Assembly (NCBI GenBank): GCA_023403845.1
Contig: JAEYDL010000006.1
Coordinates: 62,001-126,000 of the forward strand
DNA: 64,000 nt
Direction of reading: 5' to 3'
From: Pseudomonadota bacterium
GTDB lineage: Bacteria; Desulfobacterota; Desulfovibrionia; Desulfovibrionales; Desulfovibrionaceae
The position numbers and the translations under genes are program-made. This document shows, one piece after another, positions 1 to 8,224 of the stretch. Positions within the stretch are counted from its first letter, which is position 1. Each line of letters begins with the position of its first letter. A model generated the notes under the pieces. It was given only the letters and a program-made list of their open reading frames with translations. It was not told the origin of the DNA and ran no database searches.

Positions 1-1530
1 ACCCGTCATGACCGCAGGCTTTTCAATTTCCCACAGATCCAGCAATGTCGGGGCGATATCGCCAAGCTTGCCGCCATCCCGCAGGGCAACAGGCTTCAGA
101 TCTCCCTCCACAACCACAAGCGGCACCGGATTGCAGCTATGCGCCGTCTGAGGATGCCCTTCCCCATCCAGCAGTTCCTCGGCATTGCCGTGGTCGGCGG
201 TCACAAGCACACGCCCGCCCGAGCCGAGCACGGTTTCCACCAGCTTTCTGGCGCAGGTATCGACTTCGTGCAGAGCCTTCACCACGGCGTCGATCTTTCC
301 TGTATGTCCGACCATATCCGGATTGGCGAGATTGCAGACGGCCAGTGTGTAGCCGCCCTGCTTCCAGCTCTCGATGAAACGGTCTGTCACTTCCCGAATG
401 CTCATCTCCGGCTTGAGGTCATAGGTCGGCACGTCTTTTGGCGACTCCACCAGAACCCGATCCTCTCCGGGAAAAGGCTCCTCCCGACCGCCGCTGAAAA
501 AATAGGTGACATGCGCGTACTTTTCCGTTTCCGCAATGCGCAGTTGCCTCAGTCCATGACCGGAAACGACCTCGCCGAGGGTCATTTCCAGATTGTCCTT
601 GGCGAAGGCCACGGGAACATGCAGGGAGGCGTCATAGGACGTCATGGTTGCAAGACCGGCCAGATCGGGAATACGGCCACGTTCGAAGCCAGAAAAGCCG
701 GCGTCGTGGAACGTGCTGACGAGCTGTCTGGCCCGATCCGCACGGAAGTTGAAGAAAAAGAGTCCATCTCCATCCCGAACGCATACCTCTTCAGGATCTC
801 CAAGCAGGATGGGCTTGACGAACTCGTCCGTCACCCCGTCCGCATAGGAGGTCTCAAGCGCGACTGCAGGGTCGGCGGCATGTGCGCCCTCTCCATGGAC
901 CAGCATGTTCCACGCCAGCCTGATTCTGTCCCAGTTCCTGTCCCGGTCCATGGCGTAGTAACGTCCGCACAGAGAGGCCAGCCGCACAGGAACGTCCGGA
1001 TGCGTGTTCCTCGTCTCATCCATGCTCCGCAGTAAGCGCTTCACAAAGGAAATGCCCGACATGGGACTGGTATCCCGTCCGTCCATGAACATCTGAAGCA
1101 GTACGGGGACGCCCTGTTCCACGGCAATGCGGATCAAGGCCTCAATATGGCCGATATGGCTGTGCACGCCGCCGTCGGAAAGCAGTCCGGCCAGATGCAG
1201 CCGCCCCCCGCGGGAACGGATCGCTCGCAGCAACTCCAGCAGCACCGGATTTTTCGCGAGTTCCCCGTTTTCCACGGCCACGTCGATGCGGGTCATGTCC
1301 TGATACACTACACGCCCCGCCCCGATGTTGAGATGACCGACCTCGGAATTACCCATGTATCCAGCGGGCAACCCTACGGCACGTCCCGAAGCGGCGATGC
1401 TCGTCGCGCCGGGAAGAGAAAAGAGACGATCCAGAAAAGGCGTATCGGCAAGGCGCACGGCATTGCCGGGTCCGGCCGGAGCCAGGCCATATCCGTCGAG
1501 AATCAGCAACAGGGTCGGGGTAAACGGCAT
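1..1530 (-). CDS. gpmI: 2,3-bisphosphoglycerate-independent phosphoglycerate mutase (3' end cut by window)
   Basis: Interconverts 3- and 2-phosphoglycerate in glycolysis and gluconeogenesis, in the cytoplasm, using two Mn ions and a phosphoserine intermediate. The N-terminus carries the metal motif LILDGYG (Asp12) and the catalytic serine sits in GNSEVGHLNIGAGR (Ser62). DGRDTSP in the middle and TADHGNAE near the C-terminus complete the alkaline-phosphatase-like active site. The 510 visible codons are close to the usual family length, so only a few residues and the stop should lie outside the window. The ATG at 1530 is preceded by an AAGGA site. It lies 23 bases after rsfS and is probably co-transcribed with it. 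Confidence 0.96.
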   Translation of the reverse strand, partial: MPFTPTLLLILDGYGLAPAGPGNAVRLADTPFLDRLFSLPGATSIAASGRAVGLPAGYMGNSEVGHLNIGAGRVVYQDMTRIDVAVENGELAKNPVLLELLRAIRSRGGRLHLAGLLSDGGVHSHIGHIEALIRIAVEQGVPVLLQMFMDGRDTSPMSGISFVKRLLRSMDETRNTHPDVPVRLASLCGRYYAMDRDRNWDRIRLAWNMLVHGEGAHAADPAVALETSYADGVTDEFVKPILLGDPEEVCVRDGDGLFFFNFRADRARQLVSTFHDAGFSGFERGRIPDLAGLATMTSYDASLHVPVAFAKDNLEMTLGEVVSGHGLRQLRIAETEKYAHVTYFFSGGREEPFPGEDRVLVESPKDVPTYDLKPEMSIREVTDRFIESWKQGGYTLAVCNLANPDMVGHTGKIDAVVKALHEVDTCARKLVETVLGSGGRVLVTADHGNAEELLDGEGHPQTAHSCNPVPLVVVEGDLKPVALRDGGKLGDIAPTLLDLWEIEKPAVMTG

Positions 1531-1553
1531 AGTGAAATCCTTATGGAAAAAGC

Positions 1554-2009
1554 TTATTCCGCCGTTCCGGAAAGTTCTCCATGCAATACGGGAGCCTGCT
1601 TCCACAGGGCCTCGATCCGGAACAGATCGCGCATGTCCTGCTGAAAAATATGCACGACGACATCATTAAGATCAGCAAGGACCCACTGAGCGGCCTGATA
1701 GCCTTCCATCCGCAAAAATTCATAATTGAGCTTCGAACACTGTTCCAGCAGACCGTCGGCAAGACTTCTGGCATGCCGCTGCGAATTGGCCGTCAGGACG
1801 ATCACGACGTCCATACACTGGCTGAAGGCGGATACGTCCAGCGCAACGACATCGCGCGCCTTGCTTTCTTCCAGCCATTGCACGAGCGTGGCAGCCTTTT
1901 CGGAAGCAGGCGCGGTGGAAAATTTGCGAGGCACCGCAGGTTGACGAGAGGAGGTTCCGGCGACGGACTCGACCTTGGCCATCTGAAGAGTAGGGTTATT
2001 CTGTTCCAT
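1554..2009 (-). CDS. rsfS: Ribosomal silencing factor RsfS
   Basis: RsfS binds ribosomal protein uL14 and blocks joining of the ribosomal subunits when nutrients are scarce. The RsfS domain fills about residues 40-150, with recognisable stretches such as ARDVVALDVS, TANSQRHARSLADG and WVLADLNDVVVHIF. The first 40 residues form a Gln/Pro/Ser-rich extension not needed by the fold. The start is uncertain: the ATG at 2009 is chosen, a TTG at 2045 and an ATG at 1982 are alternatives, and none has a good Shine-Dalgarno site. It precedes gpmI by 23 bases, an order often seen in Desulfovibrio-like genomes. Confidence 0.9.
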   Translation of the reverse strand: MEQNNPTLQMAKVESVAGTSSRQPAVPRKFSTAPASEKAATLVQWLEESKARDVVALDVSAFSQCMDVVIVLTANSQRHARSLADGLLEQCSKLNYEFLRMEGYQAAQWVLADLNDVVVHIFQQDMRDLFRIEALWKQAPVLHGELSGTAE

Positions 2010-2349
2010 TCGCAGGGCTATACGCCATTTCAGGGCGAATCGCAATTATGCACGGGGTGTTTCCGTTTCGCGTCTCATGAGGCCGCCGTGCGGTCCGTAC
2101 CCGGACCAGACGCATTTCAGTCTCTGGCTACGGCAGCCATCCCGCCGGAAATGGACGTTTCCCTTTTCCAGTCCAGCTTCGGTCGACCAAAACAGCCGCC
2201 CCTATCTTCGCCTCCGGACTCCTGCTTCTCTCTGCAGCCGCCTCATCGCGTTCATGGCGCCCAAAAAATTCTCAAATACATCCTGTCCCGAAAAACACCT
2301 TCAACAACTGACTGCGTACCGCGCGGCAGGGAGCAACCGAAGAGCATAC
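2010..2349. other. Intergenic region without a supported gene
   Basis: About 340 bases between rsfS and a small minus-strand ORF. The open frames on the plus strand here have no recognisable protein signature and oppose the direction of all neighbours. It probably holds the promoter of rsfS-gpmI on the minus strand, but I see no convincing -35/-10 pair or terminator. Confidence 0.4.
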
Positions 2350-2604
2350 TCACGTCATCGCTTGTCGCAATCCCATTGATTTCACCGCAAGCAGGACCAT
2401 TCTGACGAACTCCGAATCAGAAGACATGTTATCCCATCTGAAGTTCTTGCCTCCCGAAAACATGGCCTTGTTGCAGGAAGAGAAACGCATGGACACGGGA
2501 ATCCTCTCACCACCCGTAACATCGCGAAAGCCCCGCACCTGTCCAGACTGAAGACCTCGTTTGACGGAAAGGATGCGTTCGTCTTTTTTGCTGACCAGCG
2601 TCAT
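2350..2604 (-). CDS. Small hypothetical protein (84 aa)
   Basis: I do not recognise this family. The product is short and basic, with no signal peptide or membrane segment. It contains a Lys/Arg-rich N-terminus, a GFRDVTGGERIPVSMRF stretch and a Met/Val-rich C-terminus, so it looks like a folded small cytoplasmic protein. The ATG at 2604 has GGAG just upstream; an ATG nine bases earlier (2613) is possible. It stands alone: a hairpin at 2621-2641 separates it from the Lon-like gene upstream. Coding status rests on ordinary amino-acid composition and the start-site context only. Confidence 0.5.
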   Translation of the reverse strand: MTLVSKKDERILSVKRGLQSGQVRGFRDVTGGERIPVSMRFSSCNKAMFSGGKNFRWDNMSSDSEFVRMVLLAVKSMGLRQAMT

Positions 2605-2620
2605 CCGCTCCATAACAGAA

Positions 2621-2641
2621 CGGGGGCCTATAAAGCCCCCG
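2621..2641 (-). terminator. Hairpin terminator after the Lon-like gene
   Basis: A perfect 7-bp GC stem (CGGGGGC with GCCCCCG) around a 7-base loop lies about 40 bases past the stop of the Lon-like gene. The T-tract is weak on both strands, so it may act with Rho or as an attenuator ahead of the small ORF. Confidence 0.6.
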
Positions 2642-2682
2642 CTTTCATTCCTTCCCGGCCCACATCAAAACGGGCTGGAAAT

Positions 2683-5142
2683 CTAGCGTTTCCGCCGCAA
2701 GGGCTTGCTGTAGGCATGCTCGGCCAGACGACCGAATTCCTCCAGCCTGCGGTCCACCCTGTCGTACAGGGAGCCGTGCGTAAAACCTCCGTTCTTGAGC
2801 GGCCGCCCGGCGGGAATTCCGGTCAGCAGTTCCAGAGCCTCGGTGATGTGTTGAACGGGGTAGATGCCGAACTTTCCCTGATCCACGGCCTCCAGAATGC
2901 GCGGCGGCAACATGAGATGATCCACATTGTCCCGGGGCACGATGACGCCCTGCTCGCCAGTCAGTCCACGCCGCGCGCATACGCCGAAAAAGCCCTCGAT
3001 CTTGCGGGAAACGCCGCCGACAGCCATGATATGGCCCGACTGGCTCACAGCTCCAGTGAAGGCCAGAGATAGCCGCAACGGAACTTCGGACAGTGCGGAA
3101 AGCAGCGCGGCAAGCTCGGCTCCGGAGGCTGAATCGCCTTCGATTCCGGCATAGTTCTGTTCGAAGCAGAGGCTTCCGGTCATGACCAGCGGCTTGTTGC
3201 GGGCGAACTGATCCGTCAGATAACTCTTGAGGATCAACATGGCCTTGGTGTGAATGGGGCCTCCCAGCTCGGCCTCGCGCTCAAGGTCGATGATGCCGCC
3301 ATGTCCGACGCCCACCGTGCAGGAAATCTGGTGCGGCAGGCCGAACTCGAAATCGCCGTACCAGGATACGGACAGGCCGTTGACTCTGCCCACCGCCGAA
3401 CCTGAGGTGTTCACCTTGATCAGCTCCCGGTCGTACTCCTCCATGTACAGCTCTTCCACAAGATTCGCCCGATAACGACGCGCCTCCAGAGCCTCGCCCA
3501 GATGCCTGCCCTCGACCAGTGCAGCACCGTTCATCGAGGCCATGGCCGAGGCTTCGATCATCACATCGCGCATAAGCGGAAACTTGAGGGACAGCTTTTT
3601 CTGGTCTTCCGCGACGCGCGAACTGAAATCGACAAGACCGGCCAGAGCATCGCGGCTGAACGGCAACAGTTTCGCCTCGTCGATGATCCCGGCAAGTCGG
3701 ATGAGCCAGGCTCGAATATCCGCAGCCGTGCGCTCCACGGTTTCACTCATGTGGGCCTTGATCTTGAACAGCTTGCCGAAGCGGCCATCCGTTTCAAGAA
3801 GCGCCTCGTACAGTTCTTCGTTGCCGATAAGCACGACCTTGACGTCGAGCGGCACGGGCGCTGGCTCAATCCCCTTGGTCCGCACGGCCCCTTCGGGTCC
3901 GTCGCCGCTTTCCTCCAGTCTCGCGGCCCCCGCCCGCAGCGAACGCATAAGGCCTTCCCACGCCGCCGGGTGCTGCAGAATATCTTCCAGATGCAAAACC
4001 AGAAAGCCGCCGTTGGCACGATGCAGAGAGCCTGCCTTGATCAAAGTAAAATCCGTGACCAGAGCTCCCATTTCCGATTCGCGCTCCACGCATCCAAGCA
4101 GATTCGCGCTCGTGGGATGGTCTTCGATGACAACCGGAGCGCCGTGGGTTTCACTGTTGTCCACGAACAGATTGACGTCGTGAATATACAGATCGGGTTC
4201 GGAATGGGCCTGCCCTCCGTCAAGCATGTTTCCAAGCGATGAAGGCGACGCCTCTTTGGGCAGGAATGATTCGGGGTTGTCCACGATGTCCTTGCGCAGG
4301 GCCTCCAGATGCGCGCGCAAGGCCTCGTTGACCGAACCGTCAGGTTGCGGGCAGGCCTTCAGAATCCGCTCGACTACGGGGGCGAGCACACTTTCGAGCA
4401 CGCCGTTGACGACCTCCCTCTCCAGCGTCTTTTCATCCGACCGGAACGCCTGTTCCGCCGAGGACAACTTGCGCACCATGCCGGACATGGCCCGCAGCAG
4501 GGTATCTCCCTTGCGCTTCAAGCCCTGGCGGAACTTGGGATCAAGGTGCTCGTATTCCTCTTCGCTGAGGCGCTTGCCCTCCACAAGAGGATACAGCGTA
4601 AGAGCACCCTGATCATCCATGTCAAGATTGAATCCCTGTTTCCCCGCCGTCTTGTCCATCTGTCTGATGAGTCCGGTCCGCACGGACTGGAAACGATCCT
4701 GAATCTCCGAATGCTTCTTGACGTAAGTCTCATTGTCCAGTCGGGCAGGCAGCTCCTTGCGCACGTCGTTCAACGCCCGAGAAAGCAGAACGCGCAGCTT
4801 TTTCCCCTGCCCCGCCGGAACAGACAGGAGCCGCGGACGATCCGAATCCTCAAAGTTGTTGACGTACAGCAGATCGGGCGGCGTCGAGGCACGGCGAACC
4901 CGAGGCGCCAGAAACTCCTTGAGCATGTAGGTACGTCCGAGATTGGCCTCGCCCGAAAGATAGACGTTGTATCCCGCGGCCCGGATGTTCAGCGCCAGCT
5001 CCAGCGCCCTGAGCGCACGCGGCTGCGGCGCGGCGCGGCGGTGCCCATTGCGGGGAATGGCGTCGCTGTTTTCCCAGGGAATTCGGTCAGGAGGAAGGCT
5101 CGCGCTCATGCGCTGACCGGGCAACGATTTGACTTTACTCAT
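2683..5142 (-). CDS. Lon-related ATP-dependent protease (COG1067 type)
   Basis: An 819-residue AAA+ serine protease of the Lon-like branch lacking the LonA substrate-recognition N-domain; probably cytoplasmic protein quality control. The P-loop (about residues 64-71) reads GEANLGRT, with Arg in place of the usual Lys. The middle holds a long helical insertion and a sensor region. The C-terminal proteolytic domain has the catalytic Ser in GDSASGAELAALLSAL and the catalytic Lys in VGGVSRKIEGFF, the Lon Ser-Lys dyad. The ATG at 5142 follows GGAAAGAGT. It is transcribed alone, with a hairpin after it. The specific substrates cannot be told from sequence. Confidence 0.9.
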   Translation of the reverse strand: MSKVKSLPGQRMSASLPPDRIPWENSDAIPRNGHRRAAPQPRALRALELALNIRAAGYNVYLSGEANLGRTYMLKEFLAPRVRRASTPPDLLYVNNFEDSDRPRLLSVPAGQGKKLRVLLSRALNDVRKELPARLDNETYVKKHSEIQDRFQSVRTGLIRQMDKTAGKQGFNLDMDDQGALTLYPLVEGKRLSEEEYEHLDPKFRQGLKRKGDTLLRAMSGMVRKLSSAEQAFRSDEKTLEREVVNGVLESVLAPVVERILKACPQPDGSVNEALRAHLEALRKDIVDNPESFLPKEASPSSLGNMLDGGQAHSEPDLYIHDVNLFVDNSETHGAPVVIEDHPTSANLLGCVERESEMGALVTDFTLIKAGSLHRANGGFLVLHLEDILQHPAAWEGLMRSLRAGAARLEESGDGPEGAVRTKGIEPAPVPLDVKVVLIGNEELYEALLETDGRFGKLFKIKAHMSETVERTAADIRAWLIRLAGIIDEAKLLPFSRDALAGLVDFSSRVAEDQKKLSLKFPLMRDVMIEASAMASMNGAALVEGRHLGEALEARRYRANLVEELYMEEYDRELIKVNTSGSAVGRVNGLSVSWYGDFEFGLPHQISCTVGVGHGGIIDLEREAELGGPIHTKAMLILKSYLTDQFARNKPLVMTGSLCFEQNYAGIEGDSASGAELAALLSALSEVPLRLSLAFTGAVSQSGHIMAVGGVSRKIEGFFGVCARRGLTGEQGVIVPRDNVDHLMLPPRILEAVDQGKFGIYPVQHITEALELLTGIPAGRPLKNGGFTHGSLYDRVDRRLEEFGRLAEHAYSKPLRRKR

Positions 5143-5276
5143 ACTCTTTCCGTTTATATCGTCCGCGCTCGTAAGGGCCCCGGCTTGTATGGCTCCTCTC
5201 TTTCAAAACGAAAAGATTCATCATGCACGGGGACCCGCTTTGACGACGCGGCGGATACTTTTTGACAGGACGACAA

Positions 5277-5320
5277 CCGCCGCGACGCCGGGACACGAGC
5301 ATGTTCCGGTTTCGCGGCGG
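5277..5320 (-). terminator. Possible hairpin terminator after hemC
   Basis: Nine-base GC arms (CCGCCGCGA and TCGCGGCGG) enclose a smaller inner stem just past the hemC stop. The downstream tract on the minus strand is only mildly T-rich, so this is a weak call. Confidence 0.35.
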
Positions 5321-5337
5321 GCCGGCGTCGAAATATT

Positions 5338-6267
5338 TCAGAATTGAGCGTATGCCCGCGCCAGAATGGCATCCGCCCCCTCGGCCTTCAATGCGGCGGC
5401 AAGGGCAAGCCCCACCGTGCGGGCCTCTTCGGCCCTGCCTTCGACACTCTTGTGTATGATGCGCGAACCATCCGTCTCCCCGACAAGCCCTTCCAGACGA
5501 AAGCGTCCGTCGTCCAGCATGACGGCATGGCCGGCAATGGGCACCTGACAGCCCCCATCAAGACCTGCGAGCAGACCTCGTTCCGCCTCCACGCAGATTC
5601 GCGTGGGACGATGCTCCATAAAGGCGAGCATGTCGACGAGATCGGTCCGGTCGGCTCGGAATTCAATGCCCAGAGCCCCCTGCCCCACGGCGGGCATGAA
5701 CTCCGGCGGCGCCAGAGGAACGGCCTTCGGCGCGGAAAGGCCGAGACGCTTCATCCCCGCAGAGGCCATGATGATGGCATCGAACTGCCCGTCCAGCAGC
5801 TTGCGCAGTCTCGTGTCCACATTACCTCGCAGGGAAACGACCTGAACATCCGGACGCAGGGCAAGAACCTGAGCCTGCCTGCGCAGGCTGCTTGTGCCGA
5901 CCACAGCCCCGGCAGGCAGTGCCCCCAAAGAATCATAGGCCGCTGAGAGAAACAGATCCGACGCTTCCTCACGCTCCGGAACTACCCCTAGAGCCAGCCC
6001 GGAGGGAAGCTCCATGGGAACGTCCTTCATGCTGTGGACCGCGATGTCCGCTTCCCCGGACAGCAGAGCTTCCTCGATCTCCTTGACGAACAGCCCCTTG
6101 CCTCCAACTCTGGCCAGCGGCACGTCAAGAATGACGTCTCCCTTCGTCTTGATGATACGCAACCTGACGTCAAGGCCGGCATGGGCGGCCTCAAGGCGCG
6201 CCTTCACATGCTCGGCCTGCCAAAGAGCAAGCCTGCTTCCCCGCGTCGCAATGACTAGTCTGTTCAT
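5338..6267 (-). CDS. hemC: Hydroxymethylbilane synthase (porphobilinogen deaminase)
   Basis: Joins four porphobilinogen units into hydroxymethylbilane in tetrapyrrole synthesis, which feeds heme, siroheme and corrinoids. The 309-residue protein has the family landmarks: ATRGSRLALWQ at the N-terminus, HSMKDVP with the catalytic Asp (Asp82), GTSSLRRQAQ, and Cys240 in LDGGCQVP, the attachment site of the dipyrromethane cofactor. The ATG at 6267 is preceded by GGAAGG at good spacing; the frame is open further upstream but that part has no family similarity and overlaps fmdB. A hairpin at 6299-6323 separates it from the fmdB-gmhA pair. Confidence 0.97.
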   Translation of the reverse strand: MNRLVIATRGSRLALWQAEHVKARLEAAHAGLDVRLRIIKTKGDVILDVPLARVGGKGLFVKEIEEALLSGEADIAVHSMKDVPMELPSGLALGVVPEREEASDLFLSAAYDSLGALPAGAVVGTSSLRRQAQVLALRPDVQVVSLRGNVDTRLRKLLDGQFDAIIMASAGMKRLGLSAPKAVPLAPPEFMPAVGQGALGIEFRADRTDLVDMLAFMEHRPTRICVEAERGLLAGLDGGCQVPIAGHAVMLDDGRFRLEGLVGETDGSRIIHKSVEGRAEEARTVGLALAAALKAEGADAILARAYAQF

Positions 6268-6298
6268 AAGCCTTCCGAAAGAAAGGTGGCAAAGCGAA

Positions 6299-6323
6299 AA
6301 CCGTTCCCGCATGGGGAACGGTT
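6299..6323 (-). terminator. Terminator after gmhA-fmdB
   Basis: Perfect 10-bp arms (AACCGTTCCC with GGGAACGGTT) around a 5-base loop, followed on the minus strand by TTCGCTTT. It lies just after the fmdB stop and before the hemC Shine-Dalgarno site. Confidence 0.65.
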
Positions 6324-6328
6324 CGACA

Positions 6329-6559
6329 TCAGTGGCAACTGGCGCAATTGCCGCCCGAGCAACCCGCGCAACCGCCCCCTGAAGGGGCGGAAGACGGCAT
6401 GCCCTCAAATCCCCCTCCCTCGCAGTACCGGCAGGGCCGGGAAAGCAGCTTTTCCGTATTCCCGTCATGGCAGACGGGGCAGGAAGGAAGCTGATCGCCA
6501 AAAACAAGTTCCTCAAATTCATGACCGCATTTCTTGCAGCGGTATTCATACATGGGCAT
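6329..6559 (-). CDS. FmdB-family zinc ribbon protein
   Basis: A 76-residue putative regulatory zinc ribbon. The N-terminus MPMYEYRCKKCGHEFEEL, with CPVC about 20 residues later, gives the four zinc-binding cysteines of the FmdB/CxxC_CxxC_SSSS family. The Gly/Ser-rich tail has several more Cys and ends CASCH, so it may bind a second metal. The role of this family is unknown beyond an association with formamidase and central metabolism genes. The ATG at 6559 follows AGGAG and overlaps the end of gmhA by 14 bases, suggesting translational coupling. Confidence 0.88.
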   Translation of the reverse strand: MPMYEYRCKKCGHEFEELVFGDQLPSCPVCHDGNTEKLLSRPCRYCEGGGFEGMPSSAPSGGGCAGCSGGNCASCH

Positions 6560-7190
6560 GATTTTTCTCCTGTGCATCCAGCTGATCAAGCATGGGCTTG
6601 ATGGCCATGACATTTTCAAAAAGATAGTGATCCGTCAGCGCGCAGAGCATGTGCCCTATGGCCGCATGCATTTCCTGCACCAGAGGCGTGGACGGATGCG
6701 GCACGGCCAGCAGGATATCGCACAGGGGTGCCATCCGCCCACCTCCGTCTCCGGTAAGACCGATGGTGAACAGTCCCTGTCTGCGAGCCGCCTGCAGGGC
6801 TCCAACCACATTGGCACTGTTCCCTGACGTCGAAATGCCGACAAACACGTCCCCGGCTCTGCCAAGAGCCTGCACCTGTTTGACAAACACAAGCTCATAG
6901 CCAAAGTCATTGCCGATAGAGGTAAGAACGGATGAATCCGTGGTCAAGGCCATCGCAGGGAGCGGGGGCCGATCCATAAGAAAACGGTTGACGAATTCAG
7001 CAGCCCAGTGCTGAGCGTCGGCTGCGCTGCCGCCGTTGCCCGCGAGCAGCACCTTGCCGCCCCGCGCCACGGCTACCGCCATGCGCCGGGCCGCTTCAGC
7101 CACGCTCTCCCCGTATGCGGCAAAAAACTCGCGCCGCAGTCTGGCGCCGTCTTCGGCATGCCGGGCTATCATCTGTAAGGCCCTGTCCAT
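6546..7190 (-). CDS. gmhA: Phosphoheptose isomerase (SIS domain)
   Basis: Converts sedoheptulose 7-phosphate to D-glycero-D-manno-heptose 7-phosphate, the first step toward ADP-heptose for the lipopolysaccharide inner core. The 214-residue protein is one SIS domain, with GNGGSAADAQHWAAEF, TTDSSVLTSIGND, GISTSGNSANV and HPSTPLVQEMHAAIGH, all typical of GmhA. The ATG at 7190 has AAGGAG seven bases upstream. Its end overlaps the start of fmdB. The rest of the heptose pathway is not in the window. Confidence 0.95.
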   Translation of the reverse strand: MDRALQMIARHAEDGARLRREFFAAYGESVAEAARRMAVAVARGGKVLLAGNGGSAADAQHWAAEFVNRFLMDRPPLPAMALTTDSSVLTSIGNDFGYELVFVKQVQALGRAGDVFVGISTSGNSANVVGALQAARRQGLFTIGLTGDGGGRMAPLCDILLAVPHPSTPLVQEMHAAIGHMLCALTDHYLFENVMAIKPMLDQLDAQEKNHAHV

Positions 7191-7394
7191 ATGGCATCTC
7201 CTTGACGCCGCAGGGCTTCTGTTCCTCAAGGAGGCTTTCGGTCCATTGCGGCAATCGTTGTGATATAAGCGAAAGCCCGGAAACTGACAACCGTACCCGA
7301 AGACCACGCCGGGGGTCGACACGCCAACCGGAGGCACCGTGACGATCTGTCGTCGATACGCCCGGTTGCAAAGGCGTTCCGGCCCCCAAAAGCG

Positions 7395-8207
7395 TTATAA
7401 TGAAGCGGCCATCGCGGACAGGCTATTCAGCAATCGACACATGACGGCGGGCGTTTCGGCCTCAAACCCCACGCACATGGGCGAAACCCGCTCCACGCCC
7501 GGCGCCATGGCGAACAAGTCGGCATGGAAGGAACGGACAGCGTCGATCCTTACGCTGAAGGGGCCTTCCAGGATCAGCGGCTCCACATTGCAGTTCATGG
7601 CCCGATACGCCCCCTCGCGCAGAGCCTGATGGGCCATGGCCGGTGAAAGATGCACCGCGGCCCGGTTGCCCAGCGCCCTCTTCACTGTGACGATTTCGGC
7701 AGAAGGGAAGACGATCGACGATTCGGCGGCGAGGCAGTCATCGCCGCTGAGAAGGCGTACCGGCGCGCCGAACGCCCCGGCGAGTACGCCGTTGAGGAAA
7801 TACTCGCCCACCGGTTCGTCATTCACACGGATTTCTGCGAATACACCGCCGTTGATAGTATGCGCCAGCACGCCCGCGGCCCCGGCTCGGGCATGATATC
7901 CGATCATGAAGACGCCGTGCCACGGCCCGCAGTCGATACCGGCCATCATTCCGAACAGTCTCGGCTTCCCCGATACGAGTGCCGCGCGCTCATGCAGCTT
8001 CTCGATGAGCAGGTTCCGGTAGGCCCCGTGTCCGTCCACCACCCAGACTTCGGAAGCGCCTCCTTCGAGAGCCCCCTCCACGGCGGCGTTCACTTCTTCT
8101 GTCATGAGCAGCCGGGCACGCTCATATTCGCTTGAACCGGGATGGGTCTGTTCCGGAGCACAGACGCCGCTGATGCCTTCAATATCTGCGGAAATAAGGA
8201 TACGCAT
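7395..8207 (-). CDS. M55-family D-aminopeptidase (DppA-like)
   Basis: A zinc aminopeptidase of the DppA family, whose characterised member from Bacillus releases D-Ala from short D-peptides and so can recycle cell-wall peptides. The 270-residue product begins MRILISADIEGISG, giving the Asp and Glu metal ligands, and has His ligands in VVDGHG and GYHARAG. The ATG at 8207 is preferred because the family begins here and AAAGGGA precedes it; an ATG at 8225 overlaps the stop of the upstream peptidase gene. It forms an operon with the DmpA-type peptidase, which fits a shared role in using peptides with unusual residues. Confidence 0.9.
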   Translation of the reverse strand: MRILISADIEGISGVCAPEQTHPGSSEYERARLLMTEEVNAAVEGALEGGASEVWVVDGHGAYRNLLIEKLHERAALVSGKPRLFGMMAGIDCGPWHGVFMIGYHARAGAAGVLAHTINGGVFAEIRVNDEPVGEYFLNGVLAGAFGAPVRLLSGDDCLAAESSIVFPSAEIVTVKRALGNRAAVHLSPAMAHQALREGAYRAMNCNVEPLILEGPFSVRIDAVRSFHADLFAMAPGVERVSPMCVGFEAETPAVMCRLLNSLSAMAASL

Positions 8208-8224
8208 TGTCGCAGTCCCTTTCA

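Noticed and set aside
139..1644. Long plus-strand frames over gpmI
   Set aside because: They are antisense shadows of a gene with clear phosphoglycerate mutase motifs and have no protein similarity.
2010..2045. TTG-initiated longer form of RsfS
   Set aside because: It adds 12 residues without family similarity and has no ribosome site, so the ATG at 2009 was preferred, with low certainty.
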